Part shown: positions 27,001 to 35,399 of the stretch, piece by piece
Layout: every line of letters starts with the position of its first letter
Position numbering within the stretch: position 1 is the stretch's first letter
From: Ctena decussata
Lineage: Eukaryota > Mollusca > Bivalvia > Lucinida > Lucinidae
NCBI GenBank assembly: GCA_963989385.1
Contig: OZ022510.1
Span: forward strand, 37,081,448-37,145,447
Direction of reading: 5' to 3'
DNA length: 64,000 nt
Made by a program: the position numbers and the translations under genes
The notes under the pieces: model-generated
Told to the model about the DNA's origin: nothing
Database searches by the model: none
Seen by the model: only the letters and a program-made list of their open reading frames with translations

Positions 27001-30000
27001 TAAGCGGTTAACCAGTACTAAGTGCACATACTTTCGCCAGTCTCTGACAATTGCCCTTTTTGAATCAGCGGAAGGAGAAACGAAACTAAGTGGCTTGACC
27101 TGGTATCAAACCCGGGACCTCTGGCTCTTGAGTCAGACACGCTGACGACTGCGCTACGCGGCCTGGCTTTCAATTACTATAGAACAATAAATTAAAACAT
27201 TAGGAAATGAAGTTATAAACAATGCATAAACTCGACTTCGACGAACGTGCCGATTTCCTTCAATAAGATGTACCGTGTATCAGAATAGCCCCATGTGAAA
27301 TCTGACGGATAGGGTGGGCCCAGTGCTAGTACACTTGATACTTCTAAACCAGGAAATGAAATTTCGAGCATCTGTCTTATGATTTCTTCAATTTAGCCTA
27401 AAAACAGAGGACCACACATCTTAATGTCATTCGTGTTAGCGGAACCCGAATTAATACACTCACTCAATTCTTATCAGCAATTACAGCTGATATTACGATA
27501 AATTAGTACACTTTCAAGGGATGAAACTCTGCCATTTTCATTTTGTCTCCCTTCTCAATGGGGTCAACTCATAATGGAAAGAGTTTGCTCCCTAGGAGCA
27601 AATCATTTCCTTTGAGAGTAGACCCCGTTTTGGAGGGTTATGTTGACCAGAAAAACAAACAGAAGGTCACAAAAGTCATCTCCCTTTGTAAAAACTTAAA
27701 AAAAGCCACATGGATGTGCACTTATTCCTCTTAACTTTCCAGGCATATAATCCATGTTATTGTGATTATTTAAATCAACAGGTATGGTTTGAACAGAACA
27801 TGGTATGACTCCTTCAAAACGGTAATATCTGATGATAGTTCGGCCGGTAGTTTACTCTCACATGACGAGGCTAACCTCGTTTTGAATACCCTGACTGATG
27901 AACAGTCAAAAGAAATTTTGAATAAATTCCTGATGAGGTGGAATAACACAGGTGGGTTTAATAAGTAAATGAAAGTTTTATTAACCCATTGCGTTCTGGG
28001 TATTTTTGTCTTCTGCTGAAATTGTCGTCTGCATCAAAAATCAAGAATATTTTGATCTTATTCGTCCAACTAGCTTTTGTAGAAATGATGTCTAGGCAGC
28101 AAACAGTTTGGATTTCAGATCAGGCCCACGTTTGTGGGGCCTGATCTGGATCCAAACTGTTTGCCCAGATACCCTTAAAGGGGTATCCCGAATGGAATGG
28201 GTTATTACTGGGGTGGTTTAGCGAATGTTATTTTACTAGTTAGAATGAAAGGAAATACTTGCTATGTTTCAATATGTTTCTTTCTAGGCCACAACCGTTT
28301 TGTGGTTGCATTGTATTAGCAAAGAACCTCATTATTCCGTAAAGCCACAATACCAAGACCTTCCGCGTGTATCGTAAAAATGTCCGCTTGTAGATGTGTC
28401 AGTGACAGTCATCGCCATTTACTTTTGCTTTTACTTCTAATGCACAAAACAGCGGCGGTAGTGTAGTGGATTACACTTTGGACTAATAATCCAGGTGTAA
28501 CAAGATCGATCTTCCGCTTCTCTGGTCTTTCGGATGAAACTTAAAACTGAGGTCCCTTCTCCAACCTAGTTGTTCGTGGGACGTGAAACCCGTGTTCACT
28601 CATCACTCTAATGCTCGGAACTTTTGCAAGATAAAATGCCAGCAAAGGTTGACAATGTTGCTACGCATTTACTCTTCCAGAGAACGTTACCCCTTATTCT
28701 GCGGTATCTTCAAAAACAAAACCACAACAAAACGAATAAACGGAGACACAGAAAGTACATCCAAGCACGAGCTGCCAACAAAACAGATAAAAATACAAAT
28801 GAGCCGCGACACGACAAAACCAACAATGTGGTTGTGCCCCCAGCGCAGACTCAGATCAGCCTGGGCATCCACCCAGTCTGATCAGAGTCTTCGCTGTCCC
28901 AATGGAGGTAACTTAGACCCTTAGCTACCCTTTGAGCTTCAAACAAACAGATCAAACTGATCAAACTAGGCAGCCGCACAGGCTGATCTGAGTCTTCGCT
29001 GTCCCAATGGAGGTAACTTAGACCCTTAGCTACCCTTTGAGCTTCAAACAAACAGATCAAACTGATCAGACTGGGTGGATGCCCAGGCTGATCTGAGTCT
29101 GCGCTGGGCGCACAACCACTTTGTTGGTTTTCTCGTGTTGCGGCTCAAATGTAGTTGCTTCCTGTGAGTCATGTGTTTTTGTATATTTAAGGCTTACGTT
29201 GTACCACTTCTTTGCCTTCTTATCTACTTTGTGACCACCTACCTTGGAAAGAGCTGTTTTACCATCCGCTTTCATTGTCTTACTACGTGTGTTATGACTG
29301 CGTGCTAGCATTTCCGTTTAATGTCGTAGATGGGATGTGGAATTTGTTTGCATCAGGTCCTGACCATTGCCCTTTACTCTATGGTCGAGTCTGGTAACTT
29401 CGGACAGCTGGTTAATTCGGACACACCATTGCAAACAGTGAAAATTCTGAAAAGACGGCTCATTATGAGCCGTCTGATTAGGATTTTCACCGTTTGCTCA
29501 GTTAATTTTGTATTAATTCTAAACAACTGACATATAAACAATTTCACTGTCCGACTTTACCTGCCTGATTTGACCCTATATGGGACCGTAACTTTTCGAA
29601 TGCGATTATTCTTTCAGCTGCTGCTTGGGAAAACGGTACCCTTACAGAGATGTCCGATTCTTCACGAGCTATTCCACTGTCTAAACTTACTCCCAGAATG
29701 GATCAATACCTATCTGACATCGAAAGTTCTAAACAGGTAACATCTAGTTTATAAATTTAAACATTGATTTTAGTATTACTGACATTCTAAAGATAAATAT
29801 TTTGTTCCATTAGTCATTTTCGCCAGATATGGATGCCACTGTACGAAGAAGGAGGTTTTCTCCGTTAGCATGTATGCAAGACAGCGTTTAATCCCTATTT
29901 GCTCACGCGTTTCACGTGCCATTTTTTCTGATCAGCGCCCTGCAACTTTTCCGGCTTGGGGAACACTAACTATTCTATGATGTTTTGCATTCATTTTATT

Positions 30001-33000
30001 TCATTTTTGGACTTACAACGATTTGTTCATCTTTCCCAGTGGTTAAAAACAGCTGCTGATTAAACTCATGTTTCTGTGTTTCAGAGAGGCTTTTCTTCAA
30101 TATTTGACGACTTCTATCATGCTACCAACGCGTATAAAGAAGCTGAAAAACAGAATCAGGTAAGTTGTAAATATATCCCTCTAGTGCCTGGTGTATCATA
30201 TCTGCTACATGACTCTGTTTTGGTGCCGTAACCAGGATATTGACTCGTATGTTATGTTATACTGCTAGAAAATAAATTAAGATATCAGGAAATAAGATTG
30301 AATCATTCAAGTTGTAATGATATGTCTAAAGTGCGTTTATCAGCCGTCAAAAGTCACCAAAGCTCGAAAACACAAAATGTATCATATATGATACATCGGG
30401 CAATAAAATAAAAAAATGTGATATTGACTTTACTTTTTCAGATATGCCTGATACATATATGCCAATAGGTTCTTTTTCATACATCCTTTTTTCATCCAAA
30501 ATGGTGCCCCGTAATTATTGTTAACACTTTAGTTATTCACCCTGAAAAAAGCTACTTTTAAAAAATTAATGCCCAATGAAGCATATATGCTACATGAATA
30601 TCTCAGCAACCTTGGACCTCAACACAAATTCAGACCCTGTTTTCAATTTGACTTCCTAAAGCTAGTGGCTGGATGGAATATAAATGTTTTCTTAAAGTGC
30701 ATTCTATGTTTGGGCACTAGAGGGATATAGTTAGAAATAGTTCAATACTATATAATAAGATAGTTGGAGATAACAACATGCAGATTTTGATTTTTCTTCA
30801 CAAATTTCATTAGATGAGATGGCCTAGTAGAGTGAAGCACGAAAATGTCTAGAGCCTACATTGTTTGCATGCGCACCAGCCTTGCCGAATAAAGTGATAT
30901 TATTTTAACCAAAACTGTTTTCAAGGTCACATTATATCTCGCGCTGTAACAAACTTTTAAGACAGGATGAATTTCAGACTTGTGTGGCTATTCACTTGTT
31001 TTCTCTTTCAACAGGGAAGCGGTAAAGATGATGCGGTTTGCGCTAAAGTACGTGTCAGAATCGTCCAGGAGCTTGTGCTTACACGAGATGCTTTCAATGC
31101 ACGCCTAGAAATAGAAAATGGTGAAAACTCGGCACTTGAAAACATACATGTTGAGATTCTGATTACCCAAACGTATGGAAACGGTGAACCAGCGAATGAT
31201 GCATTCTCTATAGGTAAGCTTATTGAATGGGGGGGGGAGGGTGGCAGGCGGGTGGGAACAGGTGATTTGGAAGTGTAGATAGACTCTGCTACATTCTTCT
31301 GATTACACCTTGAAAAATAGTTTTGACAATGGCCACTTCAGATAGAAGAGTGGAGAATATATAGTTTCAAGTGTGGATGGCGCCGGCGTTTAAATCAGCG
31401 TTGTTCTAAACTGAATGGTGGATTCTCACGAAGCTTGCAGATTGCGTCAGTCGAAGAGAATTATTTAGGATCCACTATCCAATGTCGCAGGAGGACTGTG
31501 GTGTCGCACTTTTCATTATTGGTCATGAACAGGCTCACTTAGACCCGAGTCAGCTATCTTCGTTTCTTTGCTGTATTTCTTGCTTCCAATGAATCTAACT
31601 ATTCAGAGCGCCTGACCTAAATTTAGCACAAAATGTGCACTGTATTTCTTTAATGGCTTACTGAAGTATAACCACAGTTGCATAAAACGAGTTTTGGGAC
31701 TGATTAGCTTTTGCTAACTTAAATCGAATTTTCAAGGTCACAGGCGGACACAAAATGTTAAAGATTGATTTTCTCCGGCAAGAAATGAATTTTGAAGGAA
31801 GATCTGCTAGAAACAATGACTACATTAAACAAAAGAATTTAATATAATGTTGCAATACTGCCCACGCCCCCTAGCACTGGCATCAGCGGAGCGGCTTCCT
31901 GGGTATTACGGGATTATAATGCAAAATCGTGACTGGGAATTCTTATGTTATTCCGTTTTAGTAGTGCTTAACTTTGCGTTTGTGTTCCATTTTAGGTGAG
32001 CCATCGCTTATTGGAATTTCCGCGGTAGACGGAACAGGACGTTTAGGAAAAGACCTCTCCGGGTCAGCAGAATGGTTGATGGTTCCTTACTCGCATGCCG
32101 CTCCCGTAGATGATACGCAGTTCGATGTCGGAGGACGCTTGTCCTACAGCGTCGGGGGATCCGATTTCTCGGTTCCTCTGTTACCGGACACTATTACCGT
32201 GAAACCCAACCCAAGCCTCGTCGTTCACTACTTCCATGAGAAATATGTGCGTGGGGATGACCCGCTGACAACGGAAATCGAACCAATAGTCCCGTTTACT
32301 TTAGCTGTCATGGTCATGAACGCAGGGTATGGCGTTGCTCGTGCATTGAAAATATCGTCCGCACAGCCCGAAATCATAGAAAATGAAAAAGGACTTTTGA
32401 TCACATTCAAAATAATCGGATCACAGATAGGAAATAAACCAATGTCGCCTTCATTAACGGTTAACTTTGGGGACATCGATTCTTTTGAAACAAAAACTGC
32501 AAGGTGGTTACTGACTTCAACACTTAAAGGAACATTTTACAACTATAGCGCAACGTTTGAAAACATCAACCCGTTAGGTGATCCCCAACTGTCCTTACTA
32601 GATGAACTCGGATATCATGAGTTAATACATGTAGTTCGAATAAATGACGGTCCCAGTGGTGCTAACACTCATGATGATGGCTTAGGAGACTTTCTGGTTA
32701 ATGATCTAGTTGATGCAAATGGAATTCCTGATCACCTTTATAATAGTGCCAATGGAAGCGATGTACAACCTGTTTTTTCCGCAAATGTTACAGAATTCAT
32801 CTTTTCAGGTACTTTAACAAGGTCATTTTCAAAAACATACAAAGTTGTGCGCCTTAATGTCACTGTCAATGCATCAGCATGGTCATACACAAGAGTTATA
32901 AATAATATAACAAGTCCCCAGCCATCAGATAATGAGTATCTCTTACGAGTCAGGCGAGACGATCTCAAGGATATATTAGTTGAGGAAAATGCATGGCAAA

Positions 33001-34064
33001 CAACTCACATTCTGGACCAGTTTCTCTTTCACATGTTAGATTATATTTATCAGCCCGAAAATGAAACTGTGGAGCTCACTTATTATTTAACATTTGGTCA
33101 AAGAAACATGTACCCGCCCAGATTCAATTTGACAGAATACACAGGATCAGTTCTTGTAAATGCACCCATGAATACTTTCGTCGTTAAGCTTGACGCTTAC
33201 GATGTAGATAAAGACTCGTTTTATTTTAAAATATCAAATGGTAATTTCAGCAGATTCTCAGTAAACGATAATGGTGAAATTAAAGTAGCTGAAAGCCTGC
33301 AAGAAGTTGGTTCATTTGAATTGGAAGTTATTGTGGAAGATTATGGTATTCCATCCAGGTCATCCTCGATAATTATTACAGTGCACGTGACGTCAGAAAT
33401 TAGTAGCTCATCTACTGGTACGCCAGATCTATCGTCAACCTCTTTCTCGACATCTGCCAAACCCATGACAACAGTGTCTACAGGCGAGATTAGTTCCACA
33501 TCAACAGAATCTGATCTGAATGTGACTACGTCGTCAGTATCAACTAGCACCATGTCTTCTTCCGATATGACAACTTCAGCTTCGTCAGGTGTTACCAACT
33601 ACACTGAGATTTCTTCTTCTACAACAAGTCCAACGATACCATCTGGTGTGACAATGTCATCTACTCCAAGCAATGTTTCAGAGTCCACTTCAGCTGAGGA
33701 AGTTTCAACATCAACACTGTCAACTGGTACACCTTCTACTACACTGTCTGAAAGACCTCAGTCATCAATCTCTACGGTGTCACCTACAATTATATCAGAA
33801 AATAGTACACTAACTGAAACTACAGCGCCATCAAGTTCTACTGTTCCATCGATAATATCATCAACGATCCCCGGTAATGGCACACGCGATGAACAAGAAG
33901 GAAAACTTCAGAAATGGGTTATTCCAACAGCAATAGGAGCAGCAGTGTTTGTTCTGCTAGTTTTATTCGCGGCAGGTCTAGCATGTGCTCTAAGACTTAG
34001 GAGTGTTTCAAAAACACCTGCAGTGAGAAGTAACAGCTATACATATAATCCCCGACGATATTAG
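853..34064 (+). CDS. Gene 1: large type I membrane protein with bacterial-like ectodomain, cadherin-like repeat and mucin-like stalk (5' partial)
   Basis: Fourteen exons join in frame: 853-973, 9065-9247, 11432-12128, 12864-13081, 13646-13813, 16533-16800, 19788-19951, 20075-20100, 25884-26030, 27782-27951, 29618-29736, 30085-30159, 31015-31213, 31996-34064. Every junction has AG/GT borders and matching phase, giving 1,540 residues with no stop. The first codon is split, so more exons and the signal peptide lie upstream. Approximate layout: beta-sandwich-like modules (102-333), a regulatory-like insert (about 290-400), another sandwich (407-500), poly-Gly (about 535-550), Cys-rich segment (about 565-625), helical segment (665-785), second conserved block (786-1130), cadherin-like repeat (1223-1317), Ser/Thr-rich stalk (1318-1490), transmembrane helix (1493-1517) and a short basic tail. 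The role is unknown; cell-surface adhesion or recognition is an inference from the architecture. I do not recognise a named animal gene. Confidence 0.85.
1080..1440 (+). mobile_element. tRNA-derived SINE, degenerate
   Basis: The 3' half ('ttccattgctcacatccttt', 'aaataccgttgaaaagggcg') matches the SINE at 24186-24395. An opposite-strand fragment of the same tail lies at about 1600-1680. Confidence 0.5.
1880..4680. other. AT-rich intron sequence, no gene seen
   Basis: Part of the 8.1-kb intron between exons A and B. Short open frames are unsupported by splice sites or recognisable protein. Confidence 0.6.
4681..7252 (+). mobile_element. Tandem-core repeat element, copy 1
   Basis: The left end is 'tagctcacctgagccgaagg' and the right end 'ctctcaggtgagcaattgtt'. 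The core holds two arrays. Units of about 178 bp ('ccttatcatacttgcaggta') lie at 4985-5290 and again at 6610-6780. About nine units of about 145 bp, each with 'tttttagaaaaactttgtca' and 'caaggtcaaggtcact', run from 5315 to 6600. The layout recalls pearl-type/Helitron-like elements of bivalves; that assignment is inference. Confidence 0.75.
5315..6600 (+). repeat. ~145-bp tandem repeat array (about 9 units)
   Basis: Each unit contains 'ctacatttctcaacggattt', 'aacttcacacaaatgtaggg' and 'caaggtcaaggtcactgtgg'. The same unit occurs in reverse orientation at 53890-54600, and a degenerate copy sits at about 40420-40620. Confidence 0.9.
7253..8380. other. AT-rich intron sequence, no gene seen
   Basis: Between the tandem-core element and the inverted repeat; no supported coding or RNA feature. 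Confidence 0.55.
9065..9247 (+). CDS. Gene 1 exon B
   Basis: The exon follows 'gctttcag' and precedes 'gtaaat'. It is 61 codons, phase 0 to 0, so it could be skipped without a frame change. It encodes MAYHPAETTSDVTVTW through VILAIDSE. The initial ATG is an internal Met, because exon A joins in frame before it. The segment alternates hydrophobic residues as a beta sandwich would and includes one Cys (GMRCEP) and an N-glycosylation sequon (NIS). Confidence 0.85.
9248..10227. other. Intron B-C, 5' part
   Basis: Apart from a C-run at 10028-10041 I see no gene or clear repeat. Confidence 0.5.
10228..10450. mobile_element. Palindromic MITE 'ggggccgtatttataaaac', copy 1
   Basis: The two halves are inverted copies around 'aacagtctttttcagactgtt'-like centre arms; ends read 'gggccgtatttataaaacga' and 'tcgttttatgaatatggccc'. 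A second copy lies at 36417-36638. Confidence 0.85.
10579..11404. mobile_element. Non-autonomous DNA transposon with ~45-bp inverted repeats
   Basis: The ends 'taccgtataatggaaaattt' and 'aaattttccattatgcggta' are inverted, and both lead into 'cgcgaaaa' clusters. The interior contains an AATAAA followed by a 'ttgag' run near 11050. The right end is about 27 bp from exon C of gene 1. Confidence 0.75.
11432..12128 (+). CDS. Gene 1 exon C: beta-sandwich module plus start of regulatory-like insert
   Basis: This 697-nt exon follows 'atcaatttcag' and precedes 'gtaact'; phase 0 to 1. It encodes 232 residues. The middle holds a module typical of NEW3/CARDB-like beta sandwiches (RRPLLVFTPISLSENV, then IIEISLKNEGEVTARNL). 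The last part (LNLTFIVKDEYTY, then SGAEVRLSNP, then FTTNETG) matches the start of a carboxypeptidase-regulatory-like domain, in which a 'V.G..V.L' strand is followed by 'T...G'. That domain continues in exon D. The end of a transposon-like element lies only about 27 bp upstream of the exon. Confidence 0.9.
12864..13081 (+). CDS. Gene 1 exon D: end of regulatory-like insert, next module begins
   Basis: The exon follows 'ttgtacag' and precedes 'gtaagt'. The split Gly codon joins C and D as ETG|YVTFENITEDQYTLYASAEG, which completes the carboxypeptidase-regulatory-like fold ('G.v.f..l..G.Y.l.v.a.G'). Then come IFLQRVAVKYTWTVTPTTI and EDVYIITLDSTFETF, a stretch I recall as typical of a bacterial secreted protein family. 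It ends in phase 0. Confidence 0.9.
13646..13813 (+). CDS. Gene 1 exon E: second beta-sandwich module
   Basis: The exon follows 'ccaaacag' and precedes 'gtgagt'; 56 codons, phase 0 to 0. It encodes VPMPVVTIEPAKVNTIPYEL and then SIEFTITNHGLIRADNLRFA. The 'I.NHGLIRADNL' core is the conserved heart of this module. It continues directly into exon F. Confidence 0.9.
13814..16532. other. Intron E-F with repeats only
   Basis: It contains a palindrome at 15186-15313 and scattered 'aaacatagg...ttttaaa' repeat units (about 14980-15180 and 15680-16050). No gene is supported. Confidence 0.6.
15186..15313. repeat. Palindrome (hairpin) in intron E-F
   Basis: Arms 'gtgtgaggtgtggatagaaa' and 'ttttctatccggacctcaca' flank a second inner pair around 'gaggcttgcc'. 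Confidence 0.8.
16533..16800 (+). CDS. Gene 1 exon F with poly-Gly tract
   Basis: The exon follows 'tacatttaag' and precedes 'gtaagt'; phase 0 to 1, 89 codons. It opens with IIETIGSIDANTSLVVPVK, the last strands of the module begun in exon E. An Ala-rich, Cys-containing segment (AAAAAICGLALLYDYDCGG) follows, and it ends with an uninterrupted run of 15 Gly codons built from gga/ggt/ggc triplets. The Gly tract joins a second Gly-rich piece in exon G and probably acts as a flexible linker. Its triplet structure predicts length variation between individuals. Confidence 0.85.
17380..19623. mobile_element. Tandem-core repeat element with ~470-bp units
   Basis: Units with 'ccataaattaggtca' and 'aaggtcatcatttgaacaa' recur near 17530, 18005, 18470 and 19255. 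The right end 'aggctcaggtgagctac' matches the ends of the elements at 4681 and 53434. About 18715-19030 looks like a separate, unidentified insertion. Confidence 0.65.
19788..19951 (+). CDS. Gene 1 exon G: Cys-rich segment
   Basis: The exon follows 'tgtttacag' and precedes 'gtatgt'; phase 1 to 0. After the Gly/Ser linker (VGGGASGSGSS) it encodes TPLSCDCAKTLIKSCALAYH and PVAGCAMAVADLGTCGA, five cysteines in about 30 residues that probably form a disulphide-linked hairpin with the cysteines of exon I. Confidence 0.85.
20075..20100 (+). CDS. Gene 1 exon H (26-nt microexon)
   Basis: This small exon lies 123 bp after exon G, between 'ttattttctaaag' and 'gtgaaa'. It encodes YREGMPGG plus two bases. 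It is needed to change phase 0 (end of G) to phase 2 (start of I), and the Phe completed across the junction gives GGFCIID. The evidence is phase fit and plausible splice sites; no transcript was available. Confidence 0.65.
20518..20755. mobile_element. Palindromic MITE 'gagccgcgacacga', copy 1
   Basis: The left arm ends in 'agccgcgacacgac' and the right arm in 'ctcgtgtcgaggctca'. Both arms hold 'gactcagatcagcct' or its complement. This is the first of eight copies or fragments in the window. Confidence 0.85.
21296..21341. repeat. Short hairpin
   Basis: The arms 'aggcggctcat' and 'gtgagccgcct' lie inside flanking 'ggtccc'/'gggatc'. Similar hairpins occur at 29431-29497 and 52139-52194. Confidence 0.7.
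21418..22545. mobile_element. Tandem-core element 'agctcgcctgaacgaa', full copy
   Basis: The left end 'agctcgcctgaacgaaagtt' and right end 'caggcgagctatgctgtcag' flank about four units of 150-180 bp, each with 'cttgatgtcaaggtcat' and 'ggatgttttggtta'. A C-rich run lies at 22288-22310. Confidence 0.75.
23968..24066. repeat. GT/GC-rich alternating tract
   Basis: A purine-pyrimidine alternating run of gt and gc dinucleotides, potentially Z-DNA forming. Confidence 0.85.
24186..24400 (+). mobile_element. tRNA-derived SINE (family 2)
   Basis: The tRNA-like head has a B-box 'gagttcgatcccc', followed by 'ttccattgcacacagccttt' and a tail of 'atccatccatcca'. Tail fragments of the family occur at 1080-1440 and 56290-56390. 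Confidence 0.7.
24500..24850. repeat. Two ~190-bp tandem units
   Basis: Both carry 'ccagccatgcccctagcagc'-like and 'gactcgaaatgaaat' cores, at about 24565 and 24750, inside the 2.52-kb element. Confidence 0.65.
25758..25883 (+). pseudogene. Duplicated start of exon I (premature-stop exon-like copy)
   Basis: The acceptor 'tatccacag' is followed by a reading frame CIIGVSLIYGDN that parallels CIIDVSFNCGDS of exon I. The copy is offset by 126 bp, a multiple of three, so it has the same phase as exon I. It meets TAA at 25879-25881, just before the true exon. Use of this acceptor would add about 40 residues and then stop. It is either a decayed duplicate or a regulated premature-stop acceptor. Confidence 0.6.
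25884..26030 (+). CDS. Gene 1 exon I
   Basis: The exon follows 'tctttttaaag' and precedes 'gtaaat'; phase 2 to 2. It encodes CIIDVSFNCGDSRRREISSD and then VVDNLIQTAPPVDNFLLMMA. Its start is tandemly duplicated 126 bp upstream (25758), where the copy has what looks like a better acceptor but runs into a stop. An internal AG at 25900-25901 would keep the same frame and give a form shorter by six residues. Confidence 0.8.
26905..27168 (-). mobile_element. tRNA-derived SINE (family 1), copy 1
   Basis: On the minus strand the tRNA-like head has a B-box close to 'ggttcgaaacc' ('gggtttgataccagg' here, partly mutated), followed by the conserved core and the 'ccgtggacgt' end. It lies in intron I-J. 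Confidence 0.75.
27782..27951 (+). CDS. Gene 1 exon J: helical segment
   Basis: The exon follows 'taaatcaacag' and precedes 'gtgggt'; phase 2 to 1. It encodes YGLNRTWYDSFKTVISDD, then an amphipathic helical stretch (LSHDEANLVLNTLTDEQSKE, then ILNKFLMRWNNT). The change from beta-rich modules to charged helices marks a separate domain running to exon L. Confidence 0.85.
28099..28164. repeat. Hairpin in intron J-K
   Basis: The arms 'caaacagtttggatttcaga' and 'gatctggatccaaactgttt' flank 'caggcccacgtttgtggggc'. Confidence 0.8.
28801..29147. mobile_element. Palindromic MITE, copy 2 with internal duplication
   Basis: It runs from 'gagccgcgacacgac' to 'ctcgtgttgcggctc'. A central ~110-bp piece with 'caatggaggtaacttagacc' occurs twice in tandem. 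Confidence 0.85.
29431..29497. repeat. Short hairpin in intron J-K
   Basis: Inner arms 'agacggctcat' and 'atgagccgtct', outer 'gcaaacagtgaaaat' and 'attttcaccgtttgc'. Confidence 0.75.
29618..29736 (+). CDS. Gene 1 exon K: helical segment
   Basis: The exon follows 'ttctttcag' and precedes 'gtaaca'; phase 1 to 0, 39 codons after the split Ala. It encodes AAWENGTLTEMSDSSRAIPL and then TPRMDQYLSDIESSKQ. It continues the helical domain. Confidence 0.85.
30085..30159 (+). CDS. Gene 1 exon L: helical segment
   Basis: The exon follows 'tgtgtttcag' and precedes 'gtaagt'; 25 codons, phase 0 to 0, so it can be skipped in frame. It encodes RGFSSIFDDFYHATNAYKEA and then EKQNQ, an aromatic and charged helix. 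Confidence 0.85.
31015..31213 (+). CDS. Gene 1 exon M: start of second conserved extracellular block
   Basis: The exon follows 'ctctttcaacag' and precedes 'gtaagc'; phase 0 to 1. It encodes GSGKDDAVCAKVRVRIVQEL, then LTRDAFNARLEIENGENSAL, then a beta sandwich (ENIHVEILITQTYGNGEPAN). The pattern 'C..V...I.Q...LTR.AF.A.LE..NG' is one I recall from bacterial secreted proteins. Confidence 0.9.
31214..31995. other. Intron M-N, nothing recognised
   Basis: The last intron of gene 1; contains a short G-run near the 5' end and no supported feature. Confidence 0.55.
31996..34064 (+). CDS. Gene 1 exon N (last): conserved block, cadherin-like repeat, mucin-like stalk, transmembrane helix, tail
   Basis: This 2,069-nt terminal exon follows 'tccattttag' and ends at TAG. 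First comes a long conserved block with GTGRLGKDLSGSAEWLMVPY, EIIENEKGLLITFKIIGSQI and ELIHVVRINDG. Next is a cadherin-like repeat at about 33108-33390: PPRFNLTEYTGSV, then FVVKLDAYDVDKD with the calcium-type DxD, then FELEVIVEDYGIPSRS. Then about 170 residues are dominated by Ser and Thr with several N-x-S/T sites, consistent with an O-glycosylated stalk. The helix IGAAVFVLLVLFAAGLACAL precedes a basic 20-odd-residue tail ending NPRRY. This fixes type I topology. Only one cadherin repeat is visible, so this is not a classical cadherin. Confidence 0.92.
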
Positions 34065-34080
34065 CGTCATGATATTATTC

Positions 34081-34084
<4 letters not shown>

Positions 34085-34119
<35 letters not shown>
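34085..34119 (+). repeat. (GA)n microsatellite in 3' UTR
   Basis: A GA dinucleotide run starts about 20 bp after the stop codon of gene 1, inside the expected 3' UTR. Confidence 0.9.
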
Positions 34120-34122
<3 letters not shown>

Positions 34123-34185
34123 TTATACCGTTTCAATTGATGCGCCCATTATGATAGTCATTAATCTAGATTTATATTTGATTAC

Positions 34186-34191
34186 AATAAA
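34186..34191 (+). promoter_or_regulatory. Candidate polyadenylation signal of gene 1
   Basis: AATAAA lies 122 bp after the stop. A second AATAAA at 35023-35028 could serve a longer 3' UTR. Neither can be confirmed without transcripts. Confidence 0.45.
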
Positions 34192-35399
34192 ATTATAGCT
34201 ATTCAAAAATGTTTTAAACAAATATTTAGAACACGTTTGAGTACCATAAAGACAGTTTTTATAATGCTGAATGATAAACCATACCGACAATGCAGGTTGT
34301 ATAACTGTCGGTGGAACAAAGCTGGATGTCAACAGAGTATGAAGAGCGAGTCCTTGTAATAAAGACGACTGCATCTGTTCAAGATACTTTTGAAATATTT
34401 TTTGCTCAATTTTACATGCTCAGATCTGCAGATGTGGCGGATTTTGATTTGTATTAATTCTATGATAACATTTGACCTTTCTGTACTTAAGGTCTAAAGG
34501 TATGCAGTCGTGTTTCTGGTCCTTTTTTACAAACAGAGACAACTTCTGTGGCTTCCTGTTTGCTTCCCTGGACTGGACGACGTCGCGGTCTACTGTTATA
34601 GGAAAGAATTTGCTCCTCTGGGAGCCAATTCTTTTCTTAAAAAGTTTACCCCCATTGGAAAGGAAGGCAAATATGAGAATGACAACGAAGTTACAACAGC
34701 CAATGGCGTCGTTTGTTTACATGTGACGTTGCGTACTAATGACGTCGCGTGACAGACTGTTGTTCATGGAAGTATGAACACTGTTTCACCGAAATGGGCT
34801 CATCTAAGGAAAATCAAAGGGAATGTACTTATAAGATATTGAAAACAACCCAAGAAGAGACATTTCAGGCGAAATGGTTCACAAAATATTTAAATATAAT
34901 TAGTGGAGGCCGTTTGCTGAAAAGCGGAGGGCAAATATTTCATTACTACTCAACGAATTTTCTTGAAACTTTGCGTACCCATATTAACTCATGCATGGAA
35001 TTTCAGAATTGTTTGACTTTTAAATAAAAAGTTATTATTTTTTACCATTTTCCGTCACTACTTAAAACTGATTTAGAGTAACATTATTCCATTTGATGTA
35101 TATCTGGTAAAAATTCTAAATTATTCTAAAACTAAAACAAACTTGTCATAGCGACATGAATCTTAGCGGAGTTTGACTTCCATTGATTTTAGTTGTTTTG
35201 GCATTTTGCAGGTTCTTGCTGCATCGGAATCTCTTTCCTGATGTCCTTGCCAGTTCCCCTCCCTCGAGAAGCAGGGGTTGAGGTGGCTTGATGGGGGGCG
35301 CCTGCGCTCGCGAGTTAATACGTAGGCATCACTTGCGTGATGTCTGCACCTAATATGTCCCGCGTAATACGACAGTAAAGAATGCTCGTTGCCTGCCGA

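Noticed and set aside
28583..29311. Several frames of 60-113 codons on both strands
   Set aside because: All derive from the palindromic MITE at 28801-29147, whose symmetry opens frames on both strands.
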